DNA of 39,859 nt from Pandoraea sp. (GTDB lineage Bacteria > Pseudomonadota > Gammaproteobacteria > Burkholderiales > Burkholderiaceae): positions 1 through 39,859 of the forward strand of contig NZ_SCSK01000013.1 of NCBI RefSeq assembly GCF_004297875.1, given 5' to 3'. A program made the translations under genes and the position numbers. The notes under the pieces were generated by a model. That model was not told where the DNA came from, searched no databases, and was given only the letters and a program-made list of their open reading frames with translations. This document shows, in pieces, positions 30,267 to 38,168 of this stretch. Numbering within the stretch: position 1 is the stretch's first letter; each line of letters starts with the position of its first letter.

Positions 30267-32486
30267 GTGGCGGAAAAATCATTCAAAAAAGAAGTGCAGA
30301 AACTGCGCATGGGCGCGGGCGAGGAGTTTCGCGGCGAAGGGATTCTGGCGGTGACCAAAGCGCTGCTGCAGTCCGGCGTGTCTTACGTGGCCGGCTACCA
30401 GGGCGCGCCGATTTCGCATCTGATGGATGTGCTGTCGGACGCCAACGATATTCTCGAAGAGCTCGGCGTGCATTTCGAGAGCAGCGCCAGCGAGGCGACG
30501 GCGGCGGCGACGCTGGCCGCCTCGGTGAATTATCCGTTGCGTGGCGCGGTGACGTTCAAGGCCACGGTGGGTACCAACGTGGCCTCCGACGCGTTGGCCA
30601 ACCTGGCGTCGGGCGGTGTCACCGGAGGCGCGCTGATCATCGTGGGCGAAGACTATGGCGAAGGCTCGAGCATCATGCAGGAGCGCTCGCACGCGTTCGC
30701 GATGAAATCCCAAATGTGGCTGCTCGATCCGCGCCCGAATTTGCCGTCGATCGTCAACGCGGTCGAGAAGGGGTTCGAACTGTCCGAGGCGAGCAATACG
30801 CCGGTCATGCTGCAATTGCGGATTCGCGCCTGCCACGTGCATGGCCGTTTCATGACCAAAGACAACGTGCGGCCCGGCTTCACGCTTAAAGACGCGATAG
30901 AGCACCCCGTGCGCGATGTCGGGCGCATCGTTTTGCCGCCGGCCAGCTTCGCGCACGAGCAGGAGAAAGTCGAAAAGCGCTGGCCCGCGGCGATCGATTT
31001 CATCAAGCGCGAAAAACTCAACGAGTTCCTGGGCGATGAAACGCGCGACATCGGCATCATCGTGCAAGGCGGCATGTACAACACGCTGATGCGCGCGCTG
31101 ACACTGCTCGACTTGGCCGATGTGCATGGCCATACCGATTTGCCGATCTACGTGATGAATGTCGCCTATCCGGTGATTGACGACGAAGTGCGGCAATTCT
31201 GCGCCGGCAAGCGTGCCGTGCTGATGATCGAGGAAGGGCAGCCCGAATTCATCGAGCAGGCGCTCAACACCATTTTGCGGCAGAGCGATCTCCAGGCTCG
31301 CGTGCACGGCAAGGACATGCTGCCCAAAGCCGGCGAATATACGCCCACGGTGATGCTCAAGGGCTTGCTGAAATTCCTGCATCGCTATGAGCCGGGCCTG
31401 GCCGATGAGGATCGGCTGCCGGCCGGCGTGCGGGCGACAGTCGGCACGCGGCGCCCGGTTGCCGTGCCGGTGGTGGCCGCTGCGGCGCCCGCCGCCGATA
31501 CCGTGCCCGTCGAGCCGCTCACGCCGCCCGAGCCCGAAGTGCATCCGCGACCGCCTTCGTTCTGCACCGGCTGCCCCGAGCGGCCGATCTTTACCGCGAT
31601 GAAACTGGTCGAGCGCGAACTCGGGCCGCATCACGTCAGTTGCGATATCGGCTGTCACCTGTTCTCGATCTTGCCGCCGTTCAATATCGGCGCGACGACA
31701 ATGGGCTACGGATTGGGCTGGGCGGGTTCGGCCGCCTTCAACACCAAGGAGACCGAGCGCCGCACGATCAGCATGATGGGCGACGGCGGCTTCTGGCATA
31801 ACGGCCTGACCAGCGGCGTGGGCAATGCCGTATTCAATCGCAACGACAATGTGCTGGTGATCGTCGATAACGGTTACTCGGCCGCCACGGGCGGGCAGGA
31901 TATTTTGTCGTCCAAGGCGGACAATGCGATTCGCTCGACCAAGAATCCGATCGAGACCGCGGTGCGCGGCGTGGGCGTGAAGTGGGTCAAGACCATTACC
32001 CGCACCTACAGCGTGGCGCAGATGCGCGACACGCTGCGCGAGGCGCTGACGACCAGGGAGCGCGGACCGAAAGTCATCGTGGCGCAGTCCGAATGCATGC
32101 TCAACAAACAGCGTCGCATCAAGCCGCTGATGAAGCGCCGGCTCAAGGAAGGCAAACGCGTGGTGCGCGAGCGCTTCGGCGTCGACGCCGATACCTGCAC
32201 GGGCGATCACTCGTGCATTCGCCTGTCGGGGTGCCCATCGCTGTCGATCAAGGAAAATCCCGATCCGCTGCGCCAGGACCCGGTAGCCAGCGTGCTCGAT
32301 AGCTGCGTTGGCTGCGGCCTGTGCGGTGAAGTCTCGCACGCGGCCGTCCTGTGCCCCTCGTTTTACCGCGCCGAGCTGGTGAGCAATCCCGGGTGGTGGG
32401 AGCGCTTATCGAAGCGTTTGGCGGACCGGCTGATCGAGGTCCTGCAGCGGCGCATCAAATCCCGGGAGGTGCGCTATGTCGCATGA
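30267..32486 (+). CDS. iorA: Indolepyruvate-type 2-oxoacid:ferredoxin oxidoreductase, alpha (TPP and Fe-S) subunit
   Basis: A 739-residue subunit that oxidatively decarboxylates an (aryl) 2-oxoacid to its acyl-CoA. The N-terminal pyrimidine-binding domain contains GYQGAPISHLMDVLSD and the conserved Glu in FESSASEATAAATLAASVNY. A second domain starts with PSFCTGCPERPIFTAM (about 431-446); the thiamine diphosphate motif is MMGDGGFWHNGLTSGVGNAV with NVLVIVDNGYSAATGGQ. The C-terminus carries a double-cluster ferredoxin-like module: CTGDHSCIRLSGCP (from about 644) and CVGCGLCGEVSHAAVLCP (to about 696). GTG 30267 is the start because AAGGAGG ends six bases before it. It overlaps iorB by 11 bases. 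The true substrate is not known; an aromatic or branched 2-oxoacid is likely. Confidence 0.9.
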   Translation: MAEKSFKKEVQKLRMGAGEEFRGEGILAVTKALLQSGVSYVAGYQGAPISHLMDVLSDANDILEELGVHFESSASEATAAATLAASVNYPLRGAVTFKATVGTNVASDALANLASGGVTGGALIIVGEDYGEGSSIMQERSHAFAMKSQMWLLDPRPNLPSIVNAVEKGFELSEASNTPVMLQLRIRACHVHGRFMTKDNVRPGFTLKDAIEHPVRDVGRIVLPPASFAHEQEKVEKRWPAAIDFIKREKLNEFLGDETRDIGIIVQGGMYNTLMRALTLLDLADVHGHTDLPIYVMNVAYPVIDDEVRQFCAGKRAVLMIEEGQPEFIEQALNTILRQSDLQARVHGKDMLPKAGEYTPTVMLKGLLKFLHRYEPGLADEDRLPAGVRATVGTRRPVAVPVVAAAAPAADTVPVEPLTPPEPEVHPRPPSFCTGCPERPIFTAMKLVERELGPHHVSCDIGCHLFSILPPFNIGATTMGYGLGWAGSAAFNTKETERRTISMMGDGGFWHNGLTSGVGNAVFNRNDNVLVIVDNGYSAATGGQDILSSKADNAIRSTKNPIETAVRGVGVKWVKTITRTYSVAQMRDTLREALTTRERGPKVIVAQSECMLNKQRRIKPLMKRRLKEGKRVVRERFGVDADTCTGDHSCIRLSGCPSLSIKENPDPLRQDPVASVLDSCVGCGLCGEVSHAAVLCPSFYRAELVSNPGWWERLSKRLADRLIEVLQRRIKSREVRYVA

Positions 32487-33987
32487 GCGAACAGTCAGGC
32501 CGATCGGGATTGCGATTCTGGCCATGGGCGGCGAGGGCGGCGGTGTGCTGGCAGATTGGATCGTCGATCTGGCCGAGCACGCTGGCTTTATGGCGCAGTC
32601 GACCTCGGTGCCGGGCGTGGCGCAGCGTACCGGCGCGACGATTTATTACGTCGAATTCCATCCGGTGGCGACCGGGCCGAACGATCCTGAACCGGTGCTG
32701 GCGCTGGTGCCCGTGGCGGGCGATGTGGATGTCGTGCTCGCTTCCGAATTGATGGAAGCCGGCCGCGCCGTACAGCGCGGCCTGGTGAGCGCCGATCGGA
32801 CTACGCTCATCGCGTCGACGCATCGGGTCTATTCGATGGCCGAAAAGACCGCGATGGGCGATGGCCGGGTCGATTCGCAGCGTTTCATCGAAGCCGGCAA
32901 GCAAGCCGCGCGGCGGTTCATCGCCAGCGATTTCGCGGTGCTTGCCGAGCGCAGCGGCAGCGTGATCAGCGCGGTGCTGTTCGGCGCGTTGGCGGGTGCC
33001 GGCGTGCTCCCATTCAAGCGCGCCGATTTCGAAGCGGCGATCGAACGCGGCGGAGTCGGGGTGGAGAGTAGCCTCAAGGCGTTCGAGGCCGGCTTTGCCG
33101 CGGCGGCGGCCGATGCCACGCCGACGGCGCCCGCCGCCGCGACCGCGGCGCTGCCGCCCGATGCGCGCTTGATGGCGCTCGAGGCGCGTATTCGTGCCGA
33201 GTTTCCCGCCGAAGTTCACCAAACGCTTTACCTGGGGGTGCGGCGGCTGGTCGATTACCAGGACGTTGCCTACGGCGGCGAATATCTCGATCGCCTCGCG
33301 GCGATTCGCGACTGCGATAGTGCGCCAGCCAAGTCGCTGCTGAATGAGACGGCGCGTCACCTCGCTTTGTGGATGTCGTATGAAGATACCGTGCGCGTGG
33401 CCGATCTGAAGATTCGCAGCGGCCGGTTTCAGCGCGTGCGCGAGGAGGTCAAGGCGAGTCGCGCCCAATTGCTGCATATCAATGAATTTCTGCACCCGCG
33501 CGTGGACGAAATCGCCGATACGCTACCTGCCGGCCTGGGCCGCTGGCTGATGCAGCCCGGCTGGGCACGTCGGCTGGTGGAGCGCATGACGCGCGAAGGA
33601 CGCGTGGTGCGCACGTCATCCCTGTGGGGTTTTCTGCAGCTGTACCTGGTGGCGTCGATGCGTTGCCTGCGCCGCCGTTCGTTGCGGTATGCGCGTGAAA
33701 TGGCGGCGTGCGATCGGTGGCTGGCGTCGATCACCGAACTGGCCGGGCAGGATTACGCGCTGGCCGTCGAGGTGGCGCAATGCCAGCGTCTGGTGAAAGG
33801 CTATGGCGATACGCATGCCCGCGGCATGCGCAGCTTTACCGCGATCGAAGCGGCCTTGCCGGCCTTGCGCCGTCATGGAGAAGCGGCGCAGCGCGTGCGC
33901 GCGCTGCGCGAGGCGGCGCTGGCCGACGACAGCGGCAAGCGCCTGGCCGATCTATTGGGGCAATGGCAGTTGCCGGCCATCGAGTAA
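32476..33987 (+). CDS. iorB: Indolepyruvate-type 2-oxoacid:ferredoxin oxidoreductase, beta subunit with DUF6537 extension
   Basis: A 503-residue subunit. The first about 195 residues are the POR gamma-type domain (IAILAMGGEGGGVLADWIVD, STSVPGVAQRTGATIYYVEF, LASELMEAGRAVQRGLVS), which binds CoA. A proline/alanine-rich linker (about 210-230) leads to a long C-terminal region of the DUF6537 type, ending with WLASITELAGQDYALAVEVA and a helical tail. Such long beta subunits are known from aerobic bacteria and differ from the short archaeal IorB. GGAGGT is five bases before ATG 32476, and the gene overlaps iorA. No ferredoxin or electron-transfer flavoprotein gene is adjacent, so the electron acceptor must be encoded elsewhere. 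Confidence 0.88.
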   Translation: MSHERTVRPIGIAILAMGGEGGGVLADWIVDLAEHAGFMAQSTSVPGVAQRTGATIYYVEFHPVATGPNDPEPVLALVPVAGDVDVVLASELMEAGRAVQRGLVSADRTTLIASTHRVYSMAEKTAMGDGRVDSQRFIEAGKQAARRFIASDFAVLAERSGSVISAVLFGALAGAGVLPFKRADFEAAIERGGVGVESSLKAFEAGFAAAAADATPTAPAAATAALPPDARLMALEARIRAEFPAEVHQTLYLGVRRLVDYQDVAYGGEYLDRLAAIRDCDSAPAKSLLNETARHLALWMSYEDTVRVADLKIRSGRFQRVREEVKASRAQLLHINEFLHPRVDEIADTLPAGLGRWLMQPGWARRLVERMTREGRVVRTSSLWGFLQLYLVASMRCLRRRSLRYAREMAACDRWLASITELAGQDYALAVEVAQCQRLVKGYGDTHARGMRSFTAIEAALPALRRHGEAAQRVRALREAALADDSGKRLADLLGQWQLPAIE

Positions 33988-34054
33988 TACGCAGGTATGG
34001 CCTGGCGGCACCGGCCGCCAGGCCCGAAACTTTGGGAAGAGGAGATAGCGAGAG

Positions 34055-34834
34055 ATGAGCAAGATACTGCAAGAGTTGGCGCAAGCGCTGCAAAGCCAGG
34101 CTGTTCGCATCGTCGATCTGAGTCAGACGCTGCACCAGCGGACCCCGATCATTCCGTTGCCGCCGCAATACGGTCAAAGTGCGCCGTTTCGTCTGGAGGA
34201 GATATCGAATTTCGACGAGCGTGGCCCGGCCTGGTACTGGAACAACATTTCATGCGGCGAGCACACCGGTACGCACTTCGATGCGCCGATTCATTGGATC
34301 ACCGGCAAGGATTATCCGAACAACGCGACCGATACGATCGACGTACAGAAATTCATCGCGCCGGCCTGTGTCATCGACGTGTCGGCGGAGACCCGCGAGA
34401 ACCCCGACTACCTGCTCACCGTCGAGCGTGTCGAACAGTGGGAGGCGCAACACGGTCGCATTCCCGCCGGCGCCTGGGTGCTGATGCGCACTGACTGGTC
34501 GCTGCGTACCGATCCCGACGCATTCCTCAACATCAGGGAAGACGGCGGCCATACCCCGGGCGGCCATCCCGATCTGCCGAATTTTCTGGCCAGGGAGCGC
34601 AACGTGATCGGCTGGGGCACCGAAGGGGTGGGTACCGACGCGGGCCAGGCCTATGCGTTTGCGCAGCCGTTTCCTTGTCATTCCAACATGCACGGCAACA
34701 ATAAGTTTGGCTTGGCCAGCCTGGTCAACCTCGATAAGCTGCCGCCGACCGGTGCGCTGCTGGTCACGCCCCCGCTGAAAATCAAACGCGGTTCGGGCAG
34801 CCCTTGCCGCGTGCTGGCATTGGTCGAGGGGTAA
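34055..34834 (+). CDS. Cyclase/kynurenine-formamidase-fold metal-dependent hydrolase
   Basis: A 259-residue member of the cyclase family (PF04199 type), which includes kynurenine formamidase KynB and isatin hydrolase. The metal-binding motif is GEHTGTHFDAPIHW with His70, His74, Asp76 and His80; the second conserved region is GWGTEGVGTDAGQAYAF. The N-terminus IVDLSQTLHQRTPIIPLP is the family's opening strand. GAGGAG lies about ten bases before the ATG. The gene begins 67 bases after iorB, so it may belong to that operon or start its own. Substrates in the family are amides, lactams and lactone-like rings; with an arylpyruvate-type oxidoreductase upstream, an N-acyl or ring-opening step on an aromatic compound is a reasonable guess only. 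Confidence 0.9.
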   Translation: MSKILQELAQALQSQAVRIVDLSQTLHQRTPIIPLPPQYGQSAPFRLEEISNFDERGPAWYWNNISCGEHTGTHFDAPIHWITGKDYPNNATDTIDVQKFIAPACVIDVSAETRENPDYLLTVERVEQWEAQHGRIPAGAWVLMRTDWSLRTDPDAFLNIREDGGHTPGGHPDLPNFLARERNVIGWGTEGVGTDAGQAYAFAQPFPCHSNMHGNNKFGLASLVNLDKLPPTGALLVTPPLKIKRGSGSPCRVLALVEG

Positions 34835-35152
34835 GCCGACTCGCCACCGCAGCTTCTGTGTGGCCGGGCAGGCAATCCCGGTCACGCCCTGCGCCATCAC
34901 TTCACGGATCTTCTGCCTGAGGGCGGGGCCACCTGGCGGTGGGCGACATCCAGTTCTCCTTTTTGCGCTGACCGGCCCGGTGCCCGGCTGGCGCAATTTT
35001 TCATCGAATCCACCCAAATCCGGCGATCGCTCCCGATCGGCATGCCTGGCGCGTCAGGGGAAACCCCTGGTCACGTAAAAAAGCATATTGCATACAATAA
35101 CGATGTTTTTTTGAAAATGCCGCAAAAAAATAGCGGGAATTTTTTAAATTGT
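34835..35152. other. Intergenic region before the GntR-MFS-lyase cassette
   Basis: About 318 bases with no credible gene. The first 230 bases are GC-rich and look like decayed or non-coding sequence; from 35075 the DNA becomes AT-rich, with A and T runs, and carries the two mirror-image operator sites. No terminator is evident after the cyclase gene. Confidence 0.55.
35088..35097 (+). promoter_or_regulatory. GntR (FCD) operator site A
   Basis: TTGCATACAA, one base from the palindrome TTGTATACAA that is common for FCD-type GntR regulators. It is the exact reverse complement of site B, 61 bases downstream. Confidence 0.6.
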
Positions 35153-35158
35153 ATGCAA
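35149..35158 (-). promoter_or_regulatory. GntR (FCD) operator site B
   Basis: TTGTATGCAA, the reverse complement of site A, about six helical turns away. It overlaps the ATG at 35153, so binding here would block both transcript elongation and, if that ATG is used, lie across the first codon. Confidence 0.6.
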
Positions 35159-35899
35159 GAAGCAATCTCGGATAAAACACCCAGCGCCGCACCGAAGTCC
35201 GCCGATCACGCCTATGCCGAGATCAAGCGCGCGATCGTCGATATGCGCTACCTGCCCGGCGAGAGCATGCGGGAAGAGGAGCTGGCGCGCAGCCTGGGGG
35301 TGAGCCGGACGCCGGTACGCGAGGCATTCCGCCGACTGGGCGCGGAAGGATGGCTTGAAATACGGCCCAACCAGGGCGCGCGGGTCAGGGTCTGGTCGGT
35401 GCGCGACGTCGAGGAAATTTTCGAAGCGCGTGCGCTAATCGAGCCTTATCTGGTGGGGTGCGCGGTCGCTCGCATCAGCGCGGAAGACGTCGAGGTGTTG
35501 CATCGCCTGGCCACGGAGATGCGCGCCATCGCCCATGCGATTGACGAGAGCGGCGCGCTGGAAAAATGGTTTGTCGCGAATCGAGCCTTTCACGAAATCC
35601 TGACTTCGGCATCGGGCAATACCCGGCTCAATCAAACGTTGAATTCGATGAAAGAAATTCCGCTCATCAAATGGACGTTCCGGAATTACACGGAAGAAGA
35701 TCGCGAGCGCAGCGTGCAGCAGCACAGCGAAATCGTCGAAGCGATCAGGAGCGGCGATCGCGAGTGGGCCGAGTCCACCATGAAATCCCACATTCTTGCG
35801 GCGCGCCAATCGGTGCTGCAGAAATTGAAGGCCAATCAAGGCGCCGTGCCAGTGGAAAACAAACCGAAGACGGACAAGAGGAGACAACCCTATGCTTAA
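35153..35899 (+). CDS. GntR-family (FCD) regulator of the MFS-lyase cassette
   Basis: About 248 residues. The winged helix is MREEELARSLGVSRTPVREA followed by FRRLGAEGWLEIRPNQGARV; the FCD effector domain covers about residues 85-215 (EIFEARALIEPYLVGCAVAR, NRAFHEILTSASGNTRLNQT, HSEIVEAIRSGDREWAESTM), with Asp/His positions for metal and acid binding. The start is uncertain: no candidate ATG (35042, 35117, 35153) has a good ribosome binding site, and ATG 35153 lies within operator site B; the homologous part begins soon after it. The stop overlaps the next gene by eight bases, so regulator, transporter and lyase are made together. It probably represses its own operon and is released by the transported acid. 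Confidence 0.88.
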   Translation: MQEAISDKTPSAAPKSADHAYAEIKRAIVDMRYLPGESMREEELARSLGVSRTPVREAFRRLGAEGWLEIRPNQGARVRVWSVRDVEEIFEARALIEPYLVGCAVARISAEDVEVLHRLATEMRAIAHAIDESGALEKWFVANRAFHEILTSASGNTRLNQTLNSMKEIPLIKWTFRNYTEEDRERSVQQHSEIVEAIRSGDREWAESTMKSHILAARQSVLQKLKANQGAVPVENKPKTDKRRQPYA

Positions 35900-37280
35900 T
35901 ACCGTGAACGCGGGTGCCCGGCTGGATCGGCTACCGACGTCCGCATTCCATCGCCGGATTCTGTGGCTGATCGGCGGCGGCATGTTTCTCGATTCGTTCG
36001 ACATTTATCTGGCCGGCGGCGTGCTTGGCGCGCTGGCGCGCAGCGGTTGGTCGAGCATGCAGCTGAACGCGGCGTTCCTGTCATCGACCTTTATCGGCAT
36101 GCTCATCGGCGCACTGGTGGCCGGCACGCTGGGCGACATGAAGGGCCGCAAGTTTACCTATCAATTCAACCTGGCGATCTTCGGCCTTGCCTCACTCGCG
36201 GGCGCGGCCGCGCCGAGCATGACCTGGCTGATCGTGTGTCGTTTCTTCATGGGATTGGGGCTGGGAGCGGAAATCGTCGTCGGTTACGGTTCGATCGGCG
36301 AATTCATTCCACCACGGGTGCGTGGCCGCTGGTCGGCCTATTTGTCGCTGATTACCAATTCGGCGCTTTTTTTCTCGACCCTGCTCGGTTACCTGATCAT
36401 TCCGACCGTTGGCTGGCGCGCGATGTTCGCGATCGTGGGCGTTGGCGCGCTGGTGATTTGGGTAGTGCGCAAAAAGATGCCGGAGTCGCCGCGCTGGCTC
36501 GAGTCCAAAGGGCGCTTTGACGAAGCGGAGCAGATCTTGGCCGGCATCGAAGCGGAAACAGCTGCAGGCCGCGCCTTGCCGCCGCTGGTGTCCCAATTGG
36601 TCGTCGACCAGCGCCGCACCACGGTGCTTTCCTTGTTCAAGCCGCCGTTGCTGCGCAAGACCTTGATAGCGATCTGCGTGCAGGTCGTGATCAATGTCGT
36701 GATTTACGGTTTCATCGTCTGGGTGCCGACGTTCCTCGTCAAACAGGGACTGAGCGTATCGTCGTCGCTGGGCTATGCCACGCTCATGTCGTTCGGCGGC
36801 CCGGCCGGCGCGTTTCTCGGCGTGCTGCTGGCCGACCGGATAGGGCGCAAGAACGGTCTCATCGTGGTGGCGCTGATCGCCGCCGTGGTGGGCTGGCTGT
36901 ATGGCCACTCGTCATCGGTGGGCGTCGCGACGCTGCTGGGTTTCCTGCTGTTTACGTTGACGTACCTGATGGTCGCGCTGGGCATTGCAACCTATTTGCC
37001 TGAGCTTTTCCCGACCGAGAATCGCATGCGCGGCAACGGCATTGCAGGGGCGGCCGGACGTATCGCCGGCATTCTGGCTCCGCAGATTGTCGTGGTCATG
37101 TACGCGATGGGCGGCGTTGGCGACGTCCTCGCGGTCATCGCTGGCGCGCTGCTGGTGATGGTGGTGGTCTTGACCCTGTTCGGCGTCGAAACCAATCAGC
37201 TATCGCTCGAAGAGATCGCCGTCCAGGACAATCAACTCAGCAACTCCAACAAGAACCTTCAATACCATGACCCAAACTAA
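35892..37280 (+). CDS. MFS transporter (sugar porter/aromatic acid symporter-like)
   Basis: A 462-residue inner-membrane carrier with twelve predicted helices. Motifs: helix 1 RILWLIGGGMFLDSFDIYLA, loop 2-3 GTLGDMKGRKFTYQ, helix 4-5 FFMGLGLGAEIVVGYGSIGE with PPRVRGRWSA, PESPRWLESKGRFDEAEQIL at the central loop, and ADRIGRKNGL in loop 8-9. These place it in the sugar porter/AAHS-like branch, distinct from the MHS carrier at 27418. GAGGAGA precedes the ATG, which is inside the end of the GntR gene. The last 14 bases overlap the lyase gene. The substrate is unknown but should be what the lyase pathway consumes. Confidence 0.9.
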   Translation: MLNTVNAGARLDRLPTSAFHRRILWLIGGGMFLDSFDIYLAGGVLGALARSGWSSMQLNAAFLSSTFIGMLIGALVAGTLGDMKGRKFTYQFNLAIFGLASLAGAAAPSMTWLIVCRFFMGLGLGAEIVVGYGSIGEFIPPRVRGRWSAYLSLITNSALFFSTLLGYLIIPTVGWRAMFAIVGVGALVIWVVRKKMPESPRWLESKGRFDEAEQILAGIEAETAAGRALPPLVSQLVVDQRRTTVLSLFKPPLLRKTLIAICVQVVINVVIYGFIVWVPTFLVKQGLSVSSSLGYATLMSFGGPAGAFLGVLLADRIGRKNGLIVVALIAAVVGWLYGHSSSVGVATLLGFLLFTLTYLMVALGIATYLPELFPTENRMRGNGIAGAAGRIAGILAPQIVVVMYAMGGVGDVLAVIAGALLVMVVVLTLFGVETNQLSLEEIAVQDNQLSNSNKNLQYHDPN

Positions 37281-38136
37281 TGCGTTGACGCTCAAACAAA
37301 AGCTCGCGGGCGACAGGATTCTGGTCGCCCCGGGCGTGTTCGACATGATCTCGGTGCGCCTGGCCGACCAGATGGACTTCGATTGCCTGTACATGACCGG
37401 CTTCGGTACGGTCGCCTCCTACCTGGGCGAGCCCGATGCCGGGCTGGCGACCTACACTGACATGCTCAATCGTGTCAGCGCGTTTTGCGGCGGCAGCCGC
37501 ACGCCGATGATTTGCGATGGCGATACTGGCTACGGGGGGTTGCTCAACGTCGCTCATACGGTCAGAGGCTACGAGCGCGCCGGCGCCGCCGGAATTCAGC
37601 TCGAGGACCAGGAATTCCCGAAGAAATGCGGCCATACACCGGGCCGCCGCGTGATCGCCGTGCAAGATATGCTGAACAAGATCAAGGTCGCCAAGGAGGC
37701 GCGCGCGAGCAATGATTTCCTGATCGTAGCGCGCACCGATGCGCGCACCAGCCTGGGTCTTGACGAGGCATTGCGCCGCGCCGAGCAATATGCCAAGGCA
37801 GGCGCGGACGTATTGTTCGTCGAATCGCCGGAAAGCGAGAAGGAACTGGAGATCATCGGCAAGACCTTCGATATCCCGCTGCTGGTCAATATCGTGGAGG
37901 GCGGACGCACGCCGCAATTGACGCCGGCCGAATTGCAGCAACTGGGCTTCTCCATTGCGATTTACCCGGCCTCGGGATTCCTGGCTGTGGCTCAGGCACT
38001 GGAAAAAGTATACGGCGACATCAAGGCACGCAAGGGCACGCGCGATTCGCAACAGCCACTGTACTCATTTGCGAAGATGTGCCAATTGCTGGGCTTTGAA
38101 GCGGTTTGGGAATTCGACCGGCGACACGCCGAATAA
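37267..38136 (+). CDS. Isocitrate lyase/PEP mutase-family C-C lyase
   Basis: A 289-residue alpha/beta-barrel enzyme of the isocitrate lyase/phosphoenolpyruvate mutase superfamily. The lyase motif KKCGH (residues 119-123, Cys121 as general acid) is present, so C-C bond cleavage is expected rather than phosphonate chemistry. Metal-site aspartates are in ICDGDTGYGG (Asp84, Asp86), and QLEDQEFPKKCGHTPG and VARTDARTSLGLDEALRRA are conserved. Length and sequence are like methylisocitrate lyase, 2,3-dimethylmalate lyase and oxaloacetate decarboxylase. No prpC/prpD genes are nearby, so a standard methylcitrate cycle is not indicated; a substituted malate is a fair guess. It overlaps the MFS gene by 14 bases. 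Confidence 0.9.
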   Translation: MTQTNALTLKQKLAGDRILVAPGVFDMISVRLADQMDFDCLYMTGFGTVASYLGEPDAGLATYTDMLNRVSAFCGGSRTPMICDGDTGYGGLLNVAHTVRGYERAGAAGIQLEDQEFPKKCGHTPGRRVIAVQDMLNKIKVAKEARASNDFLIVARTDARTSLGLDEALRRAEQYAKAGADVLFVESPESEKELEIIGKTFDIPLLVNIVEGGRTPQLTPAELQQLGFSIAIYPASGFLAVAQALEKVYGDIKARKGTRDSQQPLYSFAKMCQLLGFEAVWEFDRRHAE

Positions 38137-38168
38137 CGCTGCCTGATGTCACACCGCGCGGCATCGCG

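Noticed and set aside
30279..32339. 686-codon minus-strand frame opposite iorA
   Set aside because: Antisense shadow of iorA with no ribosome binding site or recognisable domain.
34860..35078. Short open frames after the cyclase gene, one on each strand
   Set aside because: No start signals and low-complexity composition; possibly decayed coding sequence, but no family could be named.
37267..38136. Assignment of the lyase as PrpB of the methylcitrate cycle
   Set aside because: prpC, prpD and acnD-type genes are absent here and the gene is tied to an MFS carrier and GntR regulator; the substrate is left open.
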